Positions 19,320 to 27,168 of a stretch of 64,000 nucleotides of DNA are shown one piece after another (the stretch's first letter is position 1; the number at the start of each line of letters is the position of its first letter). The stretch lies in assembly GCA_963843385.1 (NCBI GenBank), contig CAWJJY010000003.1:620001-684000 (forward strand), given 5' to 3'. The position numbers and the translations under genes are program-made. The notes below the pieces were generated by a model. That model was not told where the DNA came from. It made no database searches and saw nothing but the letters and a program-made list of their open reading frames with translations. The stretch comes from CAVOHU01 sp963843385 (lineage in GTDB: Bacteria > Acidobacteriota > Vicinamibacteria > Vicinamibacterales > JAKQTR01).

Positions 19320-21005
19320 TCACCACGTGCGTGTGAACACCAACCGAAGCGACTTGGACTCACTTTCAGCGACTGAGAACCGTGTGCCAACGGCGCGAAG
19401 CCGATTCAGGATTACTGGGTCATTCCAGTCCCCTCCGAAGAGCGCGGTGCTGGATGCGACCGCGTAGTAGCGGCCGGGCGGAAGTGACCGAATGACGAAA
19501 CGACCATGTTGGTCTGGTCGTTCCAAGGCCAAATAGCGGCTGTCCTGCCAGCGCTCCTGATCCTGCGAGAAGAAGACAACCCCAAAGCTCCATACCGGGT
19601 CGCCTTCGGCGGTCGTGACGGTGCCCGAAACCTCCGGCGGATGATTCGTCAACTCAATTTCGATTCCGTCGACGGTCTGGCCGCTCGCGCACTCGATCCC
19701 CTTGTCAGTCACATCAACACCCCGGAATCTGATTGACTTCATCGCCCAGTCGGGCGACCGAGATAGCACCCTCACAAACGCTGGTCCTGGCCAGGACGAT
19801 AACTCGAAGGTGAGATCCCCCCGGACCGTGCTGAAACGCGGAACGCTGATACTGTTTTCGAAGCCAGCTGGTTCGAGGCCCACCGTTATGGCCGAAGCCG
19901 GAAATGACTTGAGAGCCTCGGGAGGGACGGCGACCCGTCCTCGCACAGTGGAGGTCCTGACCGGTTGCAAGATCAATCCTCGCACGTCTTCGTTTTCCAC
20001 CCTGACCGTCGCCGCGGAGAAGCGGGTCGCCTCACCTGGAAGAGAGAATCTGTCCTGCGATCGAAGGAAGTAGAGCCCCGCAGCGAGCCCCGTAATCACG
20101 AACGTCCCGTCCGCGGCGATGACCACGGCCCGGGCGCCAATGCCATCTTCAACCCGCACGCTCACGGCGCCGCCGGCAACCGCGCCGCCATCGATTCCAG
20201 TGACGATGCCGGAAACGTTGACCAGCGGTGCTCGCACAAGGGCTAGAGTGGCGTCTGCGGTGCTTCCTGCACTGACCGAGATGGGCTGCGCATCGTCGAC
20301 AGTCGTTGTGCCTGGGTAGTAAGTCGGCGCGTGGCCCCATTCGACCTGAGTAGACGGGCTTCTCCTGCTAGTGGGAGGCACAGCGATCAAGTAGTAGCGG
20401 CCCGGTGTCAGGCCGAAGAGCCTGAACTCGCCTCTGTCGTCCGATGTCGCGGCACCGCCACCTGGGGTCAGACGTCGCCCCCCATTGGTGAACCGACCGC
20501 GAAGAAGTCCAACCCGAACGCCTGGCAACGGCCTGGCCGCCTCGTCGCTGATCCGGCCGACGATGACGCCGCCTCGCGGGAGTTTCAGGTCGGCTCCATC
20601 GATAATTGCATTCGGTCGAACTTCTACTCGTTTGCCCGGATCGAGTGGGTCTGACTGGCCGTAATTCGCTGCCACGAATCCCTGTTTTGAGCCCGTTAGC
20701 TCGTATCGCCCCGGAGGAAGTCCAGGCATCTGAAAGTGGCCAACATCATCGCTCAGGACGGTTCGGGACTCGCCGCCAGCCAGCGAAACGGCACGCACCT
20801 CCACCTGACTCAAGGGCTCACCGCTGTCCGCGGCGGTCACCCGACCGCGGATTTCCCCTGTTCCAGCCGCTTGGGTCACGCGACCAGATCGTGCGGGATA
20901 AGGAAGGTCGCCGGTCTCCCTGGCGCTGTCCTTGGTCGCGCCCAGCGGACCGGGCAAGCCGAAGGTCACAAGCGTCAAGACGCAAATGGAGATCCGTGAA
21001 ATCAT
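19320..21005 (-). CDS. Exported protein with carboxypeptidase-regulatory-like repeats
   Basis: A 561-residue secreted or surface protein. A signal peptide (ISICVLTLVTFGLPGPLGA) is followed by several beta-sandwich repeats of the carboxypeptidase-regulatory-like type. They are recognised by G-x-(I/V)-x-G-(R/V)-(I/V) strands and the loop F-x-(L/M)-x-G-L-x-P-G-(R/L)-Y, which appears as LPPGRYELTGS, LTPGRYYLIAV, LAAGLYFLRSQ and LPPGRYYAVAS. Such proteins often bind ligands or stabilise envelope complexes. The ATG at 21005 is chosen over a GTG nine codons upstream. It is transcribed divergently from the HTH regulator across ~370 bp. Confidence 0.85.
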   Translation of the reverse strand: MISRISICVLTLVTFGLPGPLGATKDSARETGDLPYPARSGRVTQAAGTGEIRGRVTAADSGEPLSQVEVRAVSLAGGESRTVLSDDVGHFQMPGLPPGRYELTGSKQGFVAANYGQSDPLDPGKRVEVRPNAIIDGADLKLPRGGVIVGRISDEAARPLPGVRVGLLRGRFTNGGRRLTPGGGAATSDDRGEFRLFGLTPGRYYLIAVPPTSRRSPSTQVEWGHAPTYYPGTTTVDDAQPISVSAGSTADATLALVRAPLVNVSGIVTGIDGGAVAGGAVSVRVEDGIGARAVVIAADGTFVITGLAAGLYFLRSQDRFSLPGEATRFSAATVRVENEDVRGLILQPVRTSTVRGRVAVPPEALKSFPASAITVGLEPAGFENSISVPRFSTVRGDLTFELSSWPGPAFVRVLSRSPDWAMKSIRFRGVDVTDKGIECASGQTVDGIEIELTNHPPEVSGTVTTAEGDPVWSFGVVFFSQDQERWQDSRYLALERPDQHGRFVIRSLPPGRYYAVASSTALFGGDWNDPVILNRLRAVGTRFSVAESESKSLRLVFTRTW

Positions 21006-21376
21006 GATCTTGAGGCGACTAGTGATACGCACGGTCTTGGCGCGTAGTCAGCAACAGTTGAACGCCGACGGTCGCCGGACAGCTGGCGCGCGGTTCTTTC
21101 GATTCAAGACGGCCGCACGAGGCCGTCCAGCGATCTTCTCGCCACGGTTTTCGTCAGGGCATTACAACGCCCACGGTTGCACGGCGACGATCGTTCGATA
21201 GTAGTCGGAGGCTGTCCTTGCTTGTCAGGTGCTTGGGTGGGACGTGACAGCCTGTGATTGCACCGTCCGCCGGTTGTCGCCCAGGCCACGCTCGTGGAAC
21301 GTGATTGTGCGGGGCTTGTACGAGTTTGATCCCAAGTGGAACTCTGCTACGCTGGCGCCATCGTGAGGTGACTCCA
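21006..21376. promoter_or_regulatory. Divergent promoter region, with a candidate promoter for the HTH gene
   Basis: No gene is seen in this 371-bp gap. On the plus strand TTGATC (21326-21331) and TACGCT (21348-21353) with a 16-bp spacer make a plausible sigma-70 promoter ending just before the HTH-membrane gene. The minus-strand promoter for the carboxypeptidase-like gene was not located. An HTH protein next to a divergent target often controls it. Confidence 0.5.
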
Positions 21377-22255
21377 GTGGATCCCACCGACGTGTCGTCG
21401 ACGCCCGACAAGGACCGTCTGAGAGGCTGGAAGGACATCGCGGCCCACCTCCAGACAACGCACCGCACGGCCCAGCGTTGGGAACAGATCCTCCACCTGC
21501 CAGTCCACCGAATCCGGCTTGGACGGAAGTCGATTGTCTTCTCGAGTCGTCGGGCCATTGAGTCCTGGCTCGACTCCGCCCTTGGTCGCTCAGCTGTCTC
21601 ACGCGAGAACACTCGGGCCGCAGAACAAACGCCAAGCGATCCGCACTCGAACGAAAGTCCCGCAAATCGCAAGCCAACCGCTCCGGCACGCGCAGTCACA
21701 TCCGCGATAACCGTCGAAGACGGCAGTGACTCAGAGCCAAGCGAGAATTCGATAGAGTGCCGACCCCACGGACCTGCGAGGGAGGAACTGAGAACCGTGT
21801 GTTTCTTGGGGCTGGCAGTTGCGTTGGCGACCTTCGCGACGGTGGGACACCGCCAAGGAATCGGGAACACCAGTGCCTTGGCTTCTGTTTCATTCGACGT
21901 GGGCGGTTCGGCAGAACTTACGGCAATTCGCCCGGACCTCCGCGGAGTAGTTGTTCGGCTCACATTCAACGATGGCACGTATGTCAGGGTGGGCATTGCG
22001 TTCGGTGACGTCGCTACCTGCGCCGTGGGAAGGCTGGCAACCTACGCGTTGACTGCTGAGCGCCTTCCCGATGGGGCACGCGTCCACGTATCTCGGTTCG
22101 AGACGGAGGGGTCGCCTGGCAGTCCTCCGCTCAGTGAGCTCGGCGTCTGGTCACTCCGGTTTGGAGAGTCGGTCGGCTTGGCAATCGTTCCAGGCGTAGC
22201 AACCCTTCAACTTGAACTCTCGCGTGGAATGGCCCGAACGTCCAGCTCGCCATAG
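21377..22255 (+). CDS. HTH regulator with membrane helix and external beta domain
   Basis: A 292-residue single-pass membrane protein. Residues ~14-65 form the HTH seen at the N-terminus of many acidobacterial proteins (GWKDIAAHLQTTHRTAQRWE, then HRIRLGRKSIVF and SSRRAIESWL). A disordered linker leads to one transmembrane helix (141-157, VCFLGLAVALATFATVG). A beta-rich domain (about 190-285) follows outside the membrane. That domain aligns without gaps to the N-terminal domain of the cysteine-rich protein at 22297. Start GTG at 21377 follows an AGGTG site; GTG at 21368 is an alternative. A one-component transmembrane sensor is likely. Confidence 0.75.
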   Translation: MDPTDVSSTPDKDRLRGWKDIAAHLQTTHRTAQRWEQILHLPVHRIRLGRKSIVFSSRRAIESWLDSALGRSAVSRENTRAAEQTPSDPHSNESPANRKPTAPARAVTSAITVEDGSDSEPSENSIECRPHGPAREELRTVCFLGLAVALATFATVGHRQGIGNTSALASVSFDVGGSAELTAIRPDLRGVVVRLTFNDGTYVRVGIAFGDVATCAVGRLATYALTAERLPDGARVHVSRFETEGSPGSPPLSELGVWSLRFGESVGLAIVPGVATLQLELSRGMARTSSSP

Positions 22256-22296
22256 AGCACGCGCTCGGGCGTCACCTGTCCCGGGAAGGGGAGACG

Positions 22297-22890
22297 TCAG
22301 CGCCCGCTCACGACCGCACTTCGCCCGCGCGTCTCGCCGCCACCGGAATTCGAGGCCGGCCCTGGTGCCCAGAGGCAATCGCAAGCGGACGGACAGCAAC
22401 AACGACCGCACTGAGTCTCGACCGCGCACCCACATGTCGTAATGTCGCCACAGGTCACGCAGCACCTACTGCAGGGTCCGTCGGGCGCTGGAGGTTGTCG
22501 CCGGGACCATTCCACTTTGAACACTTCGATATCCAACGGAACGGCAGTTCCCTCGAAGTGAGCGACTTCTCCAACCTTCAACTTAAGGGCACCGAGTCCC
22601 CTAGATTCTTCCTCGGCGGTGACAGGGTTCATGAGCAATTCGACAACTGTCAGCGTAACGCTGTCGGCGCCGGCGACCGGGACGAGGCCCACCACTTGCT
22701 CCTCCCCGATCGACAGGATCCCCGTTTCTCCGTCCGGGACGCCGAGGCGAACAGTCGAATCCCCAACCGAAACTCTAAGCGTCACCGTTCCCGAAGATGC
22801 GAGATCTGGAATTGCGTCGAATTGGCCCCTTGGAGTCAGGGCCGTCAGCGCAAGAACGGCGCCTACAAGAGTCAATCTGTCCAACCGCAT
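22297..22890 (-). CDS. Exported protein with beta domain and 12-Cys tail
   Basis: A 197-residue protein I cannot name. It has a signal peptide (residues 1-22), a beta-rich domain (34-127) and then a tail with 12 cysteines between 140 and 172: GPCSRCCVTCGDITTCGC followed by C161, C164-166, C170 and C172. The last ~25 residues are Gly/Ser/Arg-rich. The beta domain matches the outer domain of the neighbouring HTH membrane protein at a constant offset of 156 residues (for example V-R-x-G-x3-G-(E/D) and L-G-x3-L-(K/R)-x-G-E). The tail may bind metal or form several disulfides. It is convergent with the HTH gene. Confidence 0.68.
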   Translation of the reverse strand: MRLDRLTLVGAVLALTALTPRGQFDAIPDLASSGTVTLRVSVGDSTVRLGVPDGETGILSIGEEQVVGLVPVAGADSVTLTVVELLMNPVTAEEESRGLGALKLKVGEVAHFEGTAVPLDIEVFKVEWSRRQPPAPDGPCSRCCVTCGDITTCGCAVETQCGRCCCPSACDCLWAPGPASNSGGGETRGRSAVVSGR

Positions 22891-23137
22891 CCAGCCTCCC
22901 GTCTCGAATTCGTTTCAACCCGTACCGCCGGGAATCTAGGCCCCGGCCAACCAACATGCAAGCGCAATGTGCCTTCCGTTGCTCCGTGTCGTCATTTGTC
23001 GTCACCTGTCGTCCCCAGACAACAGGGGCAGCACGCGTCTAGTCGAGCTGATCGACCCCGCCCTGGACTGGCCGCCGGGCTTCCGGTACACTTCGGCGCG
23101 TCACCCCATTCCAGGCTCGCTCCCGAGGAACACGCCC
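22891..23137. other. Intergenic, no gene seen
   Basis: A 247-bp divergent gap between the cysteine-rich gene and the DUF4870-like gene; the base composition returns to the high-G+C background within it. No clear promoter match. Confidence 0.35.
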
Positions 23138-23488
23138 ATGGCCGAACCGACCCTCCCGGATGCTTCGCCGTCGGGCAACCGCGGTCCGATGATTGTCCTG
23201 TCGTACCTCTGGATCCTGGCCGTGGTCCCGCTGCTCGTCGAAAAGGCCGACCGGGAGGTCCAGTGGCACGCTCGCAACGGCATCGTCCTGATGGCGGCGG
23301 AGCTGCTGTTCTGGATCGTCTTCAACATCGTCTTCGGGATCACGATGGGCCTGGGCTGCGCAGGATTCCTCCTCGGTCCGGCGATCGGGCTCCTGTTCAT
23401 CGCCGTTCACGTCGCCGCGATCATCATTGGCCTGAGAGGCCAGCGGCTGGTCGTGCCGTACCTGAGCCAGCTCGCCGACAGGTTCTGA
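23138..23488 (+). CDS. DUF4870/Tic20-like small membrane protein
   Basis: A 116-residue membrane protein with three hydrophobic helices, preceded by a short polar leader. The segment PLLVEKADREVQWHARNGIVL matches the conserved core of DUF4870 proteins (x-F-H-A-(R/K)-(Q/N)-G/A). The ATG at 23138 is used because the signature leader starts there. It is followed 10 bp later by yidD, so the pair may be co-transcribed. Function unknown. Confidence 0.78.
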   Translation: MAEPTLPDASPSGNRGPMIVLSYLWILAVVPLLVEKADREVQWHARNGIVLMAAELLFWIVFNIVFGITMGLGCAGFLLGPAIGLLFIAVHVAAIIIGLRGQRLVVPYLSQLADRF

Positions 23489-23497
23489 CGAGCGAAG

Positions 23498-23821
23498 ATG
23501 GCCGCGTTCAACGTCAGGCCGCACCGCCGCAGCCTGATTCTTCTGGCAGTGCTTGCGGCCGCGCTCGCCTTCGACCTGACGCGCGCGCCGGCGGCTCAAT
23601 GGAGCGCCGCAGCGGCCGTTGCGGGCATTCACGGGTATCAAGCCACGCTCGCGCCCGTCAACCGCGAGATGGGCCTCCGATGCCGGTTCGAGCCGTCGTG
23701 CAGTCGCTACGGAGAGGCCTCGATCAGGAAATACGGGATGCTGAAAGGCGGCTGGCGGACGCTGCGCCGAATCGCGCGGTGCGGGCCATGGACGAGGCTG
23801 GGCACCGTGGATCCGCCGTGA
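23498..23821 (+). CDS. yidD: YidD membrane protein insertion efficiency factor
   Basis: A 107-residue protein with the YidD signature CRFEPSCSRY (residues 62-71) and later GWRTLRRIARCGPW. An N-terminal hydrophobic segment precedes it. In many genomes yidD lies in the rpmH-rnpA-yidD-yidC cluster next to dnaA; here it stands alone with a DUF4870-like gene. It assists membrane insertion of proteins together with YidC. Confidence 0.92.
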   Translation: MAAFNVRPHRRSLILLAVLAAALAFDLTRAPAAQWSAAAAVAGIHGYQATLAPVNREMGLRCRFEPSCSRYGEASIRKYGMLKGGWRTLRRIARCGPWTRLGTVDPP

Positions 23822-23834
23822 CCCGGTGAGACAC

Positions 23835-24305
23835 TCAGGCGCTGCCGGACGCAGAACCCTCGGCGGCGGATTGATGCTGCTCCGATGGCGCGGGCTCGAA
23901 CAGCCGCCGTCCCTGTTCGGTCAGCAGGACCCAGAGCGCGTAGGCGCCCAGGGCGGTGCCGAACGGGAGGAAGAACAGGTTGAGCACAGCCAGGGCAATC
24001 CCCAGCAGGCGAGCCCATCCGCGAAAGCGGCGCAACGCGTAGCCGCACCAGACGTGGACGGCCCCCCACACCACGCAGGATGCGCCGAAGAGAAAGAAGG
24101 TCACGGCTGTCACGCGCGCCGCGAACCCCGCCGAATGACCCGGCTGGTCTCCGGATGCGATGATCGCCGCCGCCCCGAGCGCCAGGATCAGCACCGAAAC
24201 GCCCACCACCAGCGTCAACGCGCCCCAGGCGAGGTAGAGGATCGCCAGGAGATCGGCATGACGCGTCATCGGCGAGGCGACCGGGTCTGGTTGGCTGCCG
24301 TTCAT
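23835..24305 (-). CDS. Four-helix membrane protein, unknown function
   Basis: A 156-residue integral membrane protein with about four hydrophobic stretches (LLAILYLAWGALTLVVGVSV, AARVTAVTFFLFGASCVVWG, LLGIALAVLNLFFLPFG, GAYALWVLLTEQGRRLF). A Ser/Ala/Glu-rich tail follows. The ending GTALGAYALWVLLTEQG is common in small acidobacterial membrane proteins of unknown role. The ATG at 24305 lies 16 bp from the divergent BACON-domain gene, so promoters must overlap. Confidence 0.72.
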   Translation of the reverse strand: MNGSQPDPVASPMTRHADLLAILYLAWGALTLVVGVSVLILALGAAAIIASGDQPGHSAGFAARVTAVTFFLFGASCVVWGAVHVWCGYALRRFRGWARLLGIALAVLNLFFLPFGTALGAYALWVLLTEQGRRLFEPAPSEQHQSAAEGSASGSA

Positions 24306-24321
24306 CACTGGATGTTCTAGC

Positions 24322-25416
24322 ATGCGTGGTAGTATTTTGCCATCCTCCATGAGCGTGGCCTTCATGCTGTCGCTCGTCGTGGCCTCCACGCTGGCGTGGC
24401 CGCAGGCTCCGGACCCTCCACTGACCGTCACCCCGGCACGGCTCACCTTCATCACACGGGCCGGAAGCTCGACCTCGTCGCCGCAACGCGTGAAGGTCGC
24501 CAGCGCCGGCCGCGCGGACGTTTCCTGGCGCGCCGTTCCGAGTGCCCCGTGGCTCCGCGTCAGCCCCGCCGCCGGAACGTCCCCGGGGGAGCTGACGATC
24601 GCCGTGGATGCCGACGGCCTGCGCGAAGGAACTCATCGCGGACAGGTCACGATCTCGGCCAACGAGTTACCGGGGCCGCATTCGGTGGTCGAGGTCTCGG
24701 TGGAGATTGCACTGCCGGCGAGTCCGGCTCCCGCGCAGGCCGTTGCGGCACCGCCCTCTGGCGCGCCGCCGCCGGCATCGGTTCCGGCTGACGTCCCGGC
24801 ACCATCGTCTCCCTCGGCAGTGCCGCCGCCCTCCAAGGGCACGGGCGGGCGCCTGTCGATGGCCGCGCAGATGCCCGCTGCGACGAGGAACCTGCCGTAC
24901 TCGCAGGCGATTCCCATCACAGGCGGCAAACCGCCGTTCACGATCCGCCTCACGCAGGGCCGGCTCCCTCCCGGGTTCAGGCTCGCCGACGGCGCCATCA
25001 CCGGCGTCACGCGGCAGGCCGGCAACTATGCGTTTGTGATCGCAGCCACCGACTCCGCGACGCCGCCCGCAACCGTGGCGCAGATGATGAGTCTCCGTGT
25101 CATCCTGCTCTACCCTGATACTGCGCTGGCAGTGAACCCCGCCGCCATCTCGCTCGTGTCGAACGCCGCATCCCGAACGGCCTCGGCCACGCTGCAGGTA
25201 TCGAGCGGCAGGCAGGCGCTGGACTGGCGGGCGTCGGCCGATGTGCCGTGGCTCACGCTGAAACCCGCCGAGGGACGGGGCCAGGCGCTGATTCAGGCTG
25301 AGTTGGACCCATCAGGGCTCGCGCCGGGAACCTATACGGCCACCGTGACCATCTGGATGGACGGCGCGCCGAACAGCCCGGCCAGGATTCCGGTGCGACT
25401 GACCGTGCGGAAGTAG
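24322..25416 (+). CDS. Exported protein with BACON-like and putative Ig domains
   Basis: A 364-residue secreted protein. A signal peptide ends near AWPQA. Two BACON-type beta-sandwich domains follow, each with the W-L-x-(V/L)-x-P-x-x-G pattern: PWLRVSPAAGTSPGEL near residue 75 and PWLTLKPAEGRGQALI near 315. Between them lie a Pro/Ala/Ser linker and a putative Ig domain (GGKPPFTIRLTQGRLPPGF). Such domains bind carbohydrate or mucin-like surfaces or act as spacers. No catalytic domain is present. In-frame Met10 or Met15 are alternative starts. Confidence 0.82.
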   Translation: MRGSILPSSMSVAFMLSLVVASTLAWPQAPDPPLTVTPARLTFITRAGSSTSSPQRVKVASAGRADVSWRAVPSAPWLRVSPAAGTSPGELTIAVDADGLREGTHRGQVTISANELPGPHSVVEVSVEIALPASPAPAQAVAAPPSGAPPPASVPADVPAPSSPSAVPPPSKGTGGRLSMAAQMPAATRNLPYSQAIPITGGKPPFTIRLTQGRLPPGFRLADGAITGVTRQAGNYAFVIAATDSATPPATVAQMMSLRVILLYPDTALAVNPAAISLVSNAASRTASATLQVSSGRQALDWRASADVPWLTLKPAEGRGQALIQAELDPSGLAPGTYTATVTIWMDGAPNSPARIPVRLTVRK

Positions 25417-25437
25417 ATTGGAACGCCGGGCCGGCAA

Positions 25438-25668
25438 TCAGCCGATGGCTCGCGGGCCCCAGGTAGGCAGACGAGGGTGCTGGTCTTCCTCGCAGAGGCT
25501 GTCGCAGATGCGTGCGACAATCCTCGAGACGGCCGGAAAATCGATGGCGATCTCATCGTCGAAGATCTGGGGCTCGTGGAGATACCCGGACGTGTGCCGG
25601 GCAGGCAGCCTCGGATGCATCCCCAGCCGGTCGTGGAAGGTTTGATCGCGCACGAGACAGGCTACCAT
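25438..25668 (-). CDS. Small hypothetical protein
   Basis: A 76-residue reading frame with mixed composition, including HTSGYLHEPQIFDDEIAIDF and SRIVARICDSLCEED. I do not recognise it. It is divergent from the zinc-ribbon gene at 25713, and a longer plus-strand frame overlaps it. The minus frame is preferred for its more protein-like composition. Confidence 0.45.
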   Translation of the reverse strand: MVACLVRDQTFHDRLGMHPRLPARHTSGYLHEPQIFDDEIAIDFPAVSRIVARICDSLCEEDQHPRLPTWGPRAIG

Positions 25669-25712
25669 ACCCTCGAGCGTCCCGGATCGCCGAACGGATC
25701 GGAGAGCAATCG

Positions 25713-25901
25713 ATGGAAGAAACCAAGGAATGTCCGCTGTGCGGCGAACGGATGCGCCTGATCACGCGCACGCAGGTCGATCGCATTCCCGGGCAGTCGC
25801 AGACCTTGAAGAAGGAGATCCGGGAGTGGACCTGCCCGGAATGCGACTACTACGAAGACGAGAACGAGAGCATTTCGGATGAAGGGTGGCGACCGCGGTA
25901 A
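25713..25901 (+). CDS. Small zinc-ribbon protein
   Basis: A 62-residue soluble protein. Two CxxC knuckles, CPLCGE (residues 7-12) and TCPECDYYED, lie around a basic middle, like the YgiT-type zinc finger. The ATG follows a GGAGAG site. The role is unknown; small ribbons like this often bind nucleic acid or modify partner proteins. A MITE-like element is inserted directly behind its stop codon. Confidence 0.75.
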   Translation: MEETKECPLCGERMRLITRTQVDRIPGQSQTLKKEIREWTCPECDYYEDENESISDEGWRPR

Positions 25902-25903
25902 CA

Positions 25904-26113
25904 CCAGTTGGGGGTCGTGGGTCAGTTCGCGAAGCGGCCCCTCGAACCGAGCCGCCGGGCGTCAGTTCGCAAATCGAGCCGTGAGGGCCGAGTCACGCTG
26001 CCGGGGATGGGGGCCCCCGGGATCGTCAGGCCAGCTACGAGTCCCGGAAGGCTCGGTTTGCCGGCGAGTGTGAGCGGGGACGCGGAGCAAACTGACCCAC
26101 TACCCAGTTGGGG
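25904..26113. mobile_element. MITE-like element with 10-bp target duplication
   Basis: The element spans 25914-26103 (190 bp). Its ends are inverted repeats: left GTCGTGGGTCAGTTCGC and right (complement) GTAGTGGGTCAGTTTGC, 15 of 17 matching, with an 11-bp perfect core (25917-25927 and 26090-26100). It is flanked immediately on both sides by CCAGTTGGGG (25904-25913 and 26104-26113), a 10-bp direct repeat as made by transposition. There is no transposase frame inside. Inside, GTCAGTTCGC recurs at 25961. The family is unknown. Confidence 0.7.
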
Positions 26114-26254
26114 CCTGTTCGCCCGAGCCGGCCTCGGCGAGCGCGGGGGCGCGCCGGGGCAGACCGAGGACGGCCGCCTGGAAGGCCGCGCGCCGTCAAC
26201 GGAATGGCGATCGGAGAGGCAACGGGTCGCGAGGGAATCGAGGGGGCCGAAACC

Positions 26255-26476
26255 TCAGCGGGCACCCAGGGCAAGCAGGACTTCCCGACGCAGCGGCTCG
26301 TCGAGATCATCGAAGTTCACCGGCGTGTCGCACTCGTCGCACAGGACCTCGAAGACCGCCGGGCGGTTTTCCTCCGACACGTCGACGCGGCTTTCCTGGA
26401 GGTGTACGACGTGCGCCTGCAGCGTCTTCACGAGGAAGGTCTGCGTGTTGCTGCAGTTCGGGCAAGTCAATGACAT
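26255..26476 (-). CDS. Small zinc-ribbon protein
   Basis: A 73-residue protein. CPNC at residues 5-8 and CDEC in the second half form a probable zinc ribbon around a basic/acidic core, and the end is helical (DLDEPLRREVLLALGAR). The ATG at 26476 follows a GGAG site. Function unknown. A plus-strand frame overlapping it is a shadow. Confidence 0.7.
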   Translation of the reverse strand: MSLTCPNCSNTQTFLVKTLQAHVVHLQESRVDVSEENRPAVFEVLCDECDTPVNFDDLDEPLRREVLLALGAR

Positions 26477-26646
26477 TATCTGGCTCCTGCACGCGCCCTG
26501 GAGTCCATCACGGACAGGCGCGATGCACATGAATTGTACGGAATGGCAGGTCGCCGACGCAATGGCGATCTTCCATGGCCCGGTGCGGTCATAATGGACG
26601 GCACGATTTCAGGCTCCACGAGTGGACACGCAGGCAGGGACAACAG

Positions 26647-26814
26647 ATGGCAAACTACGAAATCAAGTCCGAACAGCGGGGCGGGCACTGGGTGGCGTGG
26701 GTGATCCGAGGCTCAGAGGGCAAGCCGGACCGCTCGATTCTCCTGGTAGGCCAGACGCGGGAGGAAGCCGAGTCCCGTGCCCGCGAGTGGGCCGAGCGCA
26801 AGGGACAAAGCTGA
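26647..26814 (+). CDS. Small hypothetical protein
   Basis: A 55-residue soluble protein (YEIKSEQRGGHWVAWVIRG then SILLVGQTREEAESRAREWAE). Two or three strands and a C-terminal helix can be read, as in small HicB-like or DUF2188-like folds, but no partner gene is present. The ATG at 26647 follows GGCAGGGA. It ends 4 bp before the stop of a convergent gene. Confidence 0.55.
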   Translation: MANYEIKSEQRGGHWVAWVIRGSEGKPDRSILLVGQTREEAESRAREWAERKGQS

Positions 26815-26817
26815 CCG

Positions 26818-27090
26818 TCAACCTCCGAACACCGGAAGATCGCCGAACTCCGCGTCGCCGGCCGTTTCGAACGCCAGCAGATCGGCGCGCGATCCGAATC
26901 CAAGCACGGCTCCGATGACGTGCTGACTGGTTCCGCAGTGCGGCCCCTTGGCCTCAACCCGAACCATGTGGCCGTCCCAGGGCAGCGCCTTGTACCGCGC
27001 GGCGACGCAGCCGCACGGCAACGCTTCCAGACCGTCCAGCTCGAGCATCGGTCGAACGGCAGTCTCCTTGAGGGTTCTGGGGGCACACAT
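26818..27090 (-). CDS. Hypothetical protein
   Basis: A 90-residue soluble protein of unknown function. It has three cysteines in the middle (PCGCVAARYKAL and HCGTSQHVIGAVLGFG) and an acidic Gly-rich end. The motif C-G-C near residue 27 followed by G-P-H-C-G about 23 residues later could bind a metal. It lies just downstream of the addA region, on the same strand. Confidence 0.55.
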   Translation of the reverse strand: MCAPRTLKETAVRPMLELDGLEALPCGCVAARYKALPWDGHMVRVEAKGPHCGTSQHVIGAVLGFGSRADLLAFETAGDAEFGDLPVFGG

Positions 27091-27168
27091 CGCTTTGCCT
27101 TTCGTGAATGGAATCTGGATTCTACTGTAATTAGACGCCGGGGTGTAGCGTTCGGTTGCTGTCGGGCC

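Noticed and set aside
25902..26254. Coding frames in the gap after the zinc-ribbon gene
   Set aside because: The plus-strand frame crossing the MITE is Arg/Gly-rich and breaks the inverted-repeat logic; it is not a gene.
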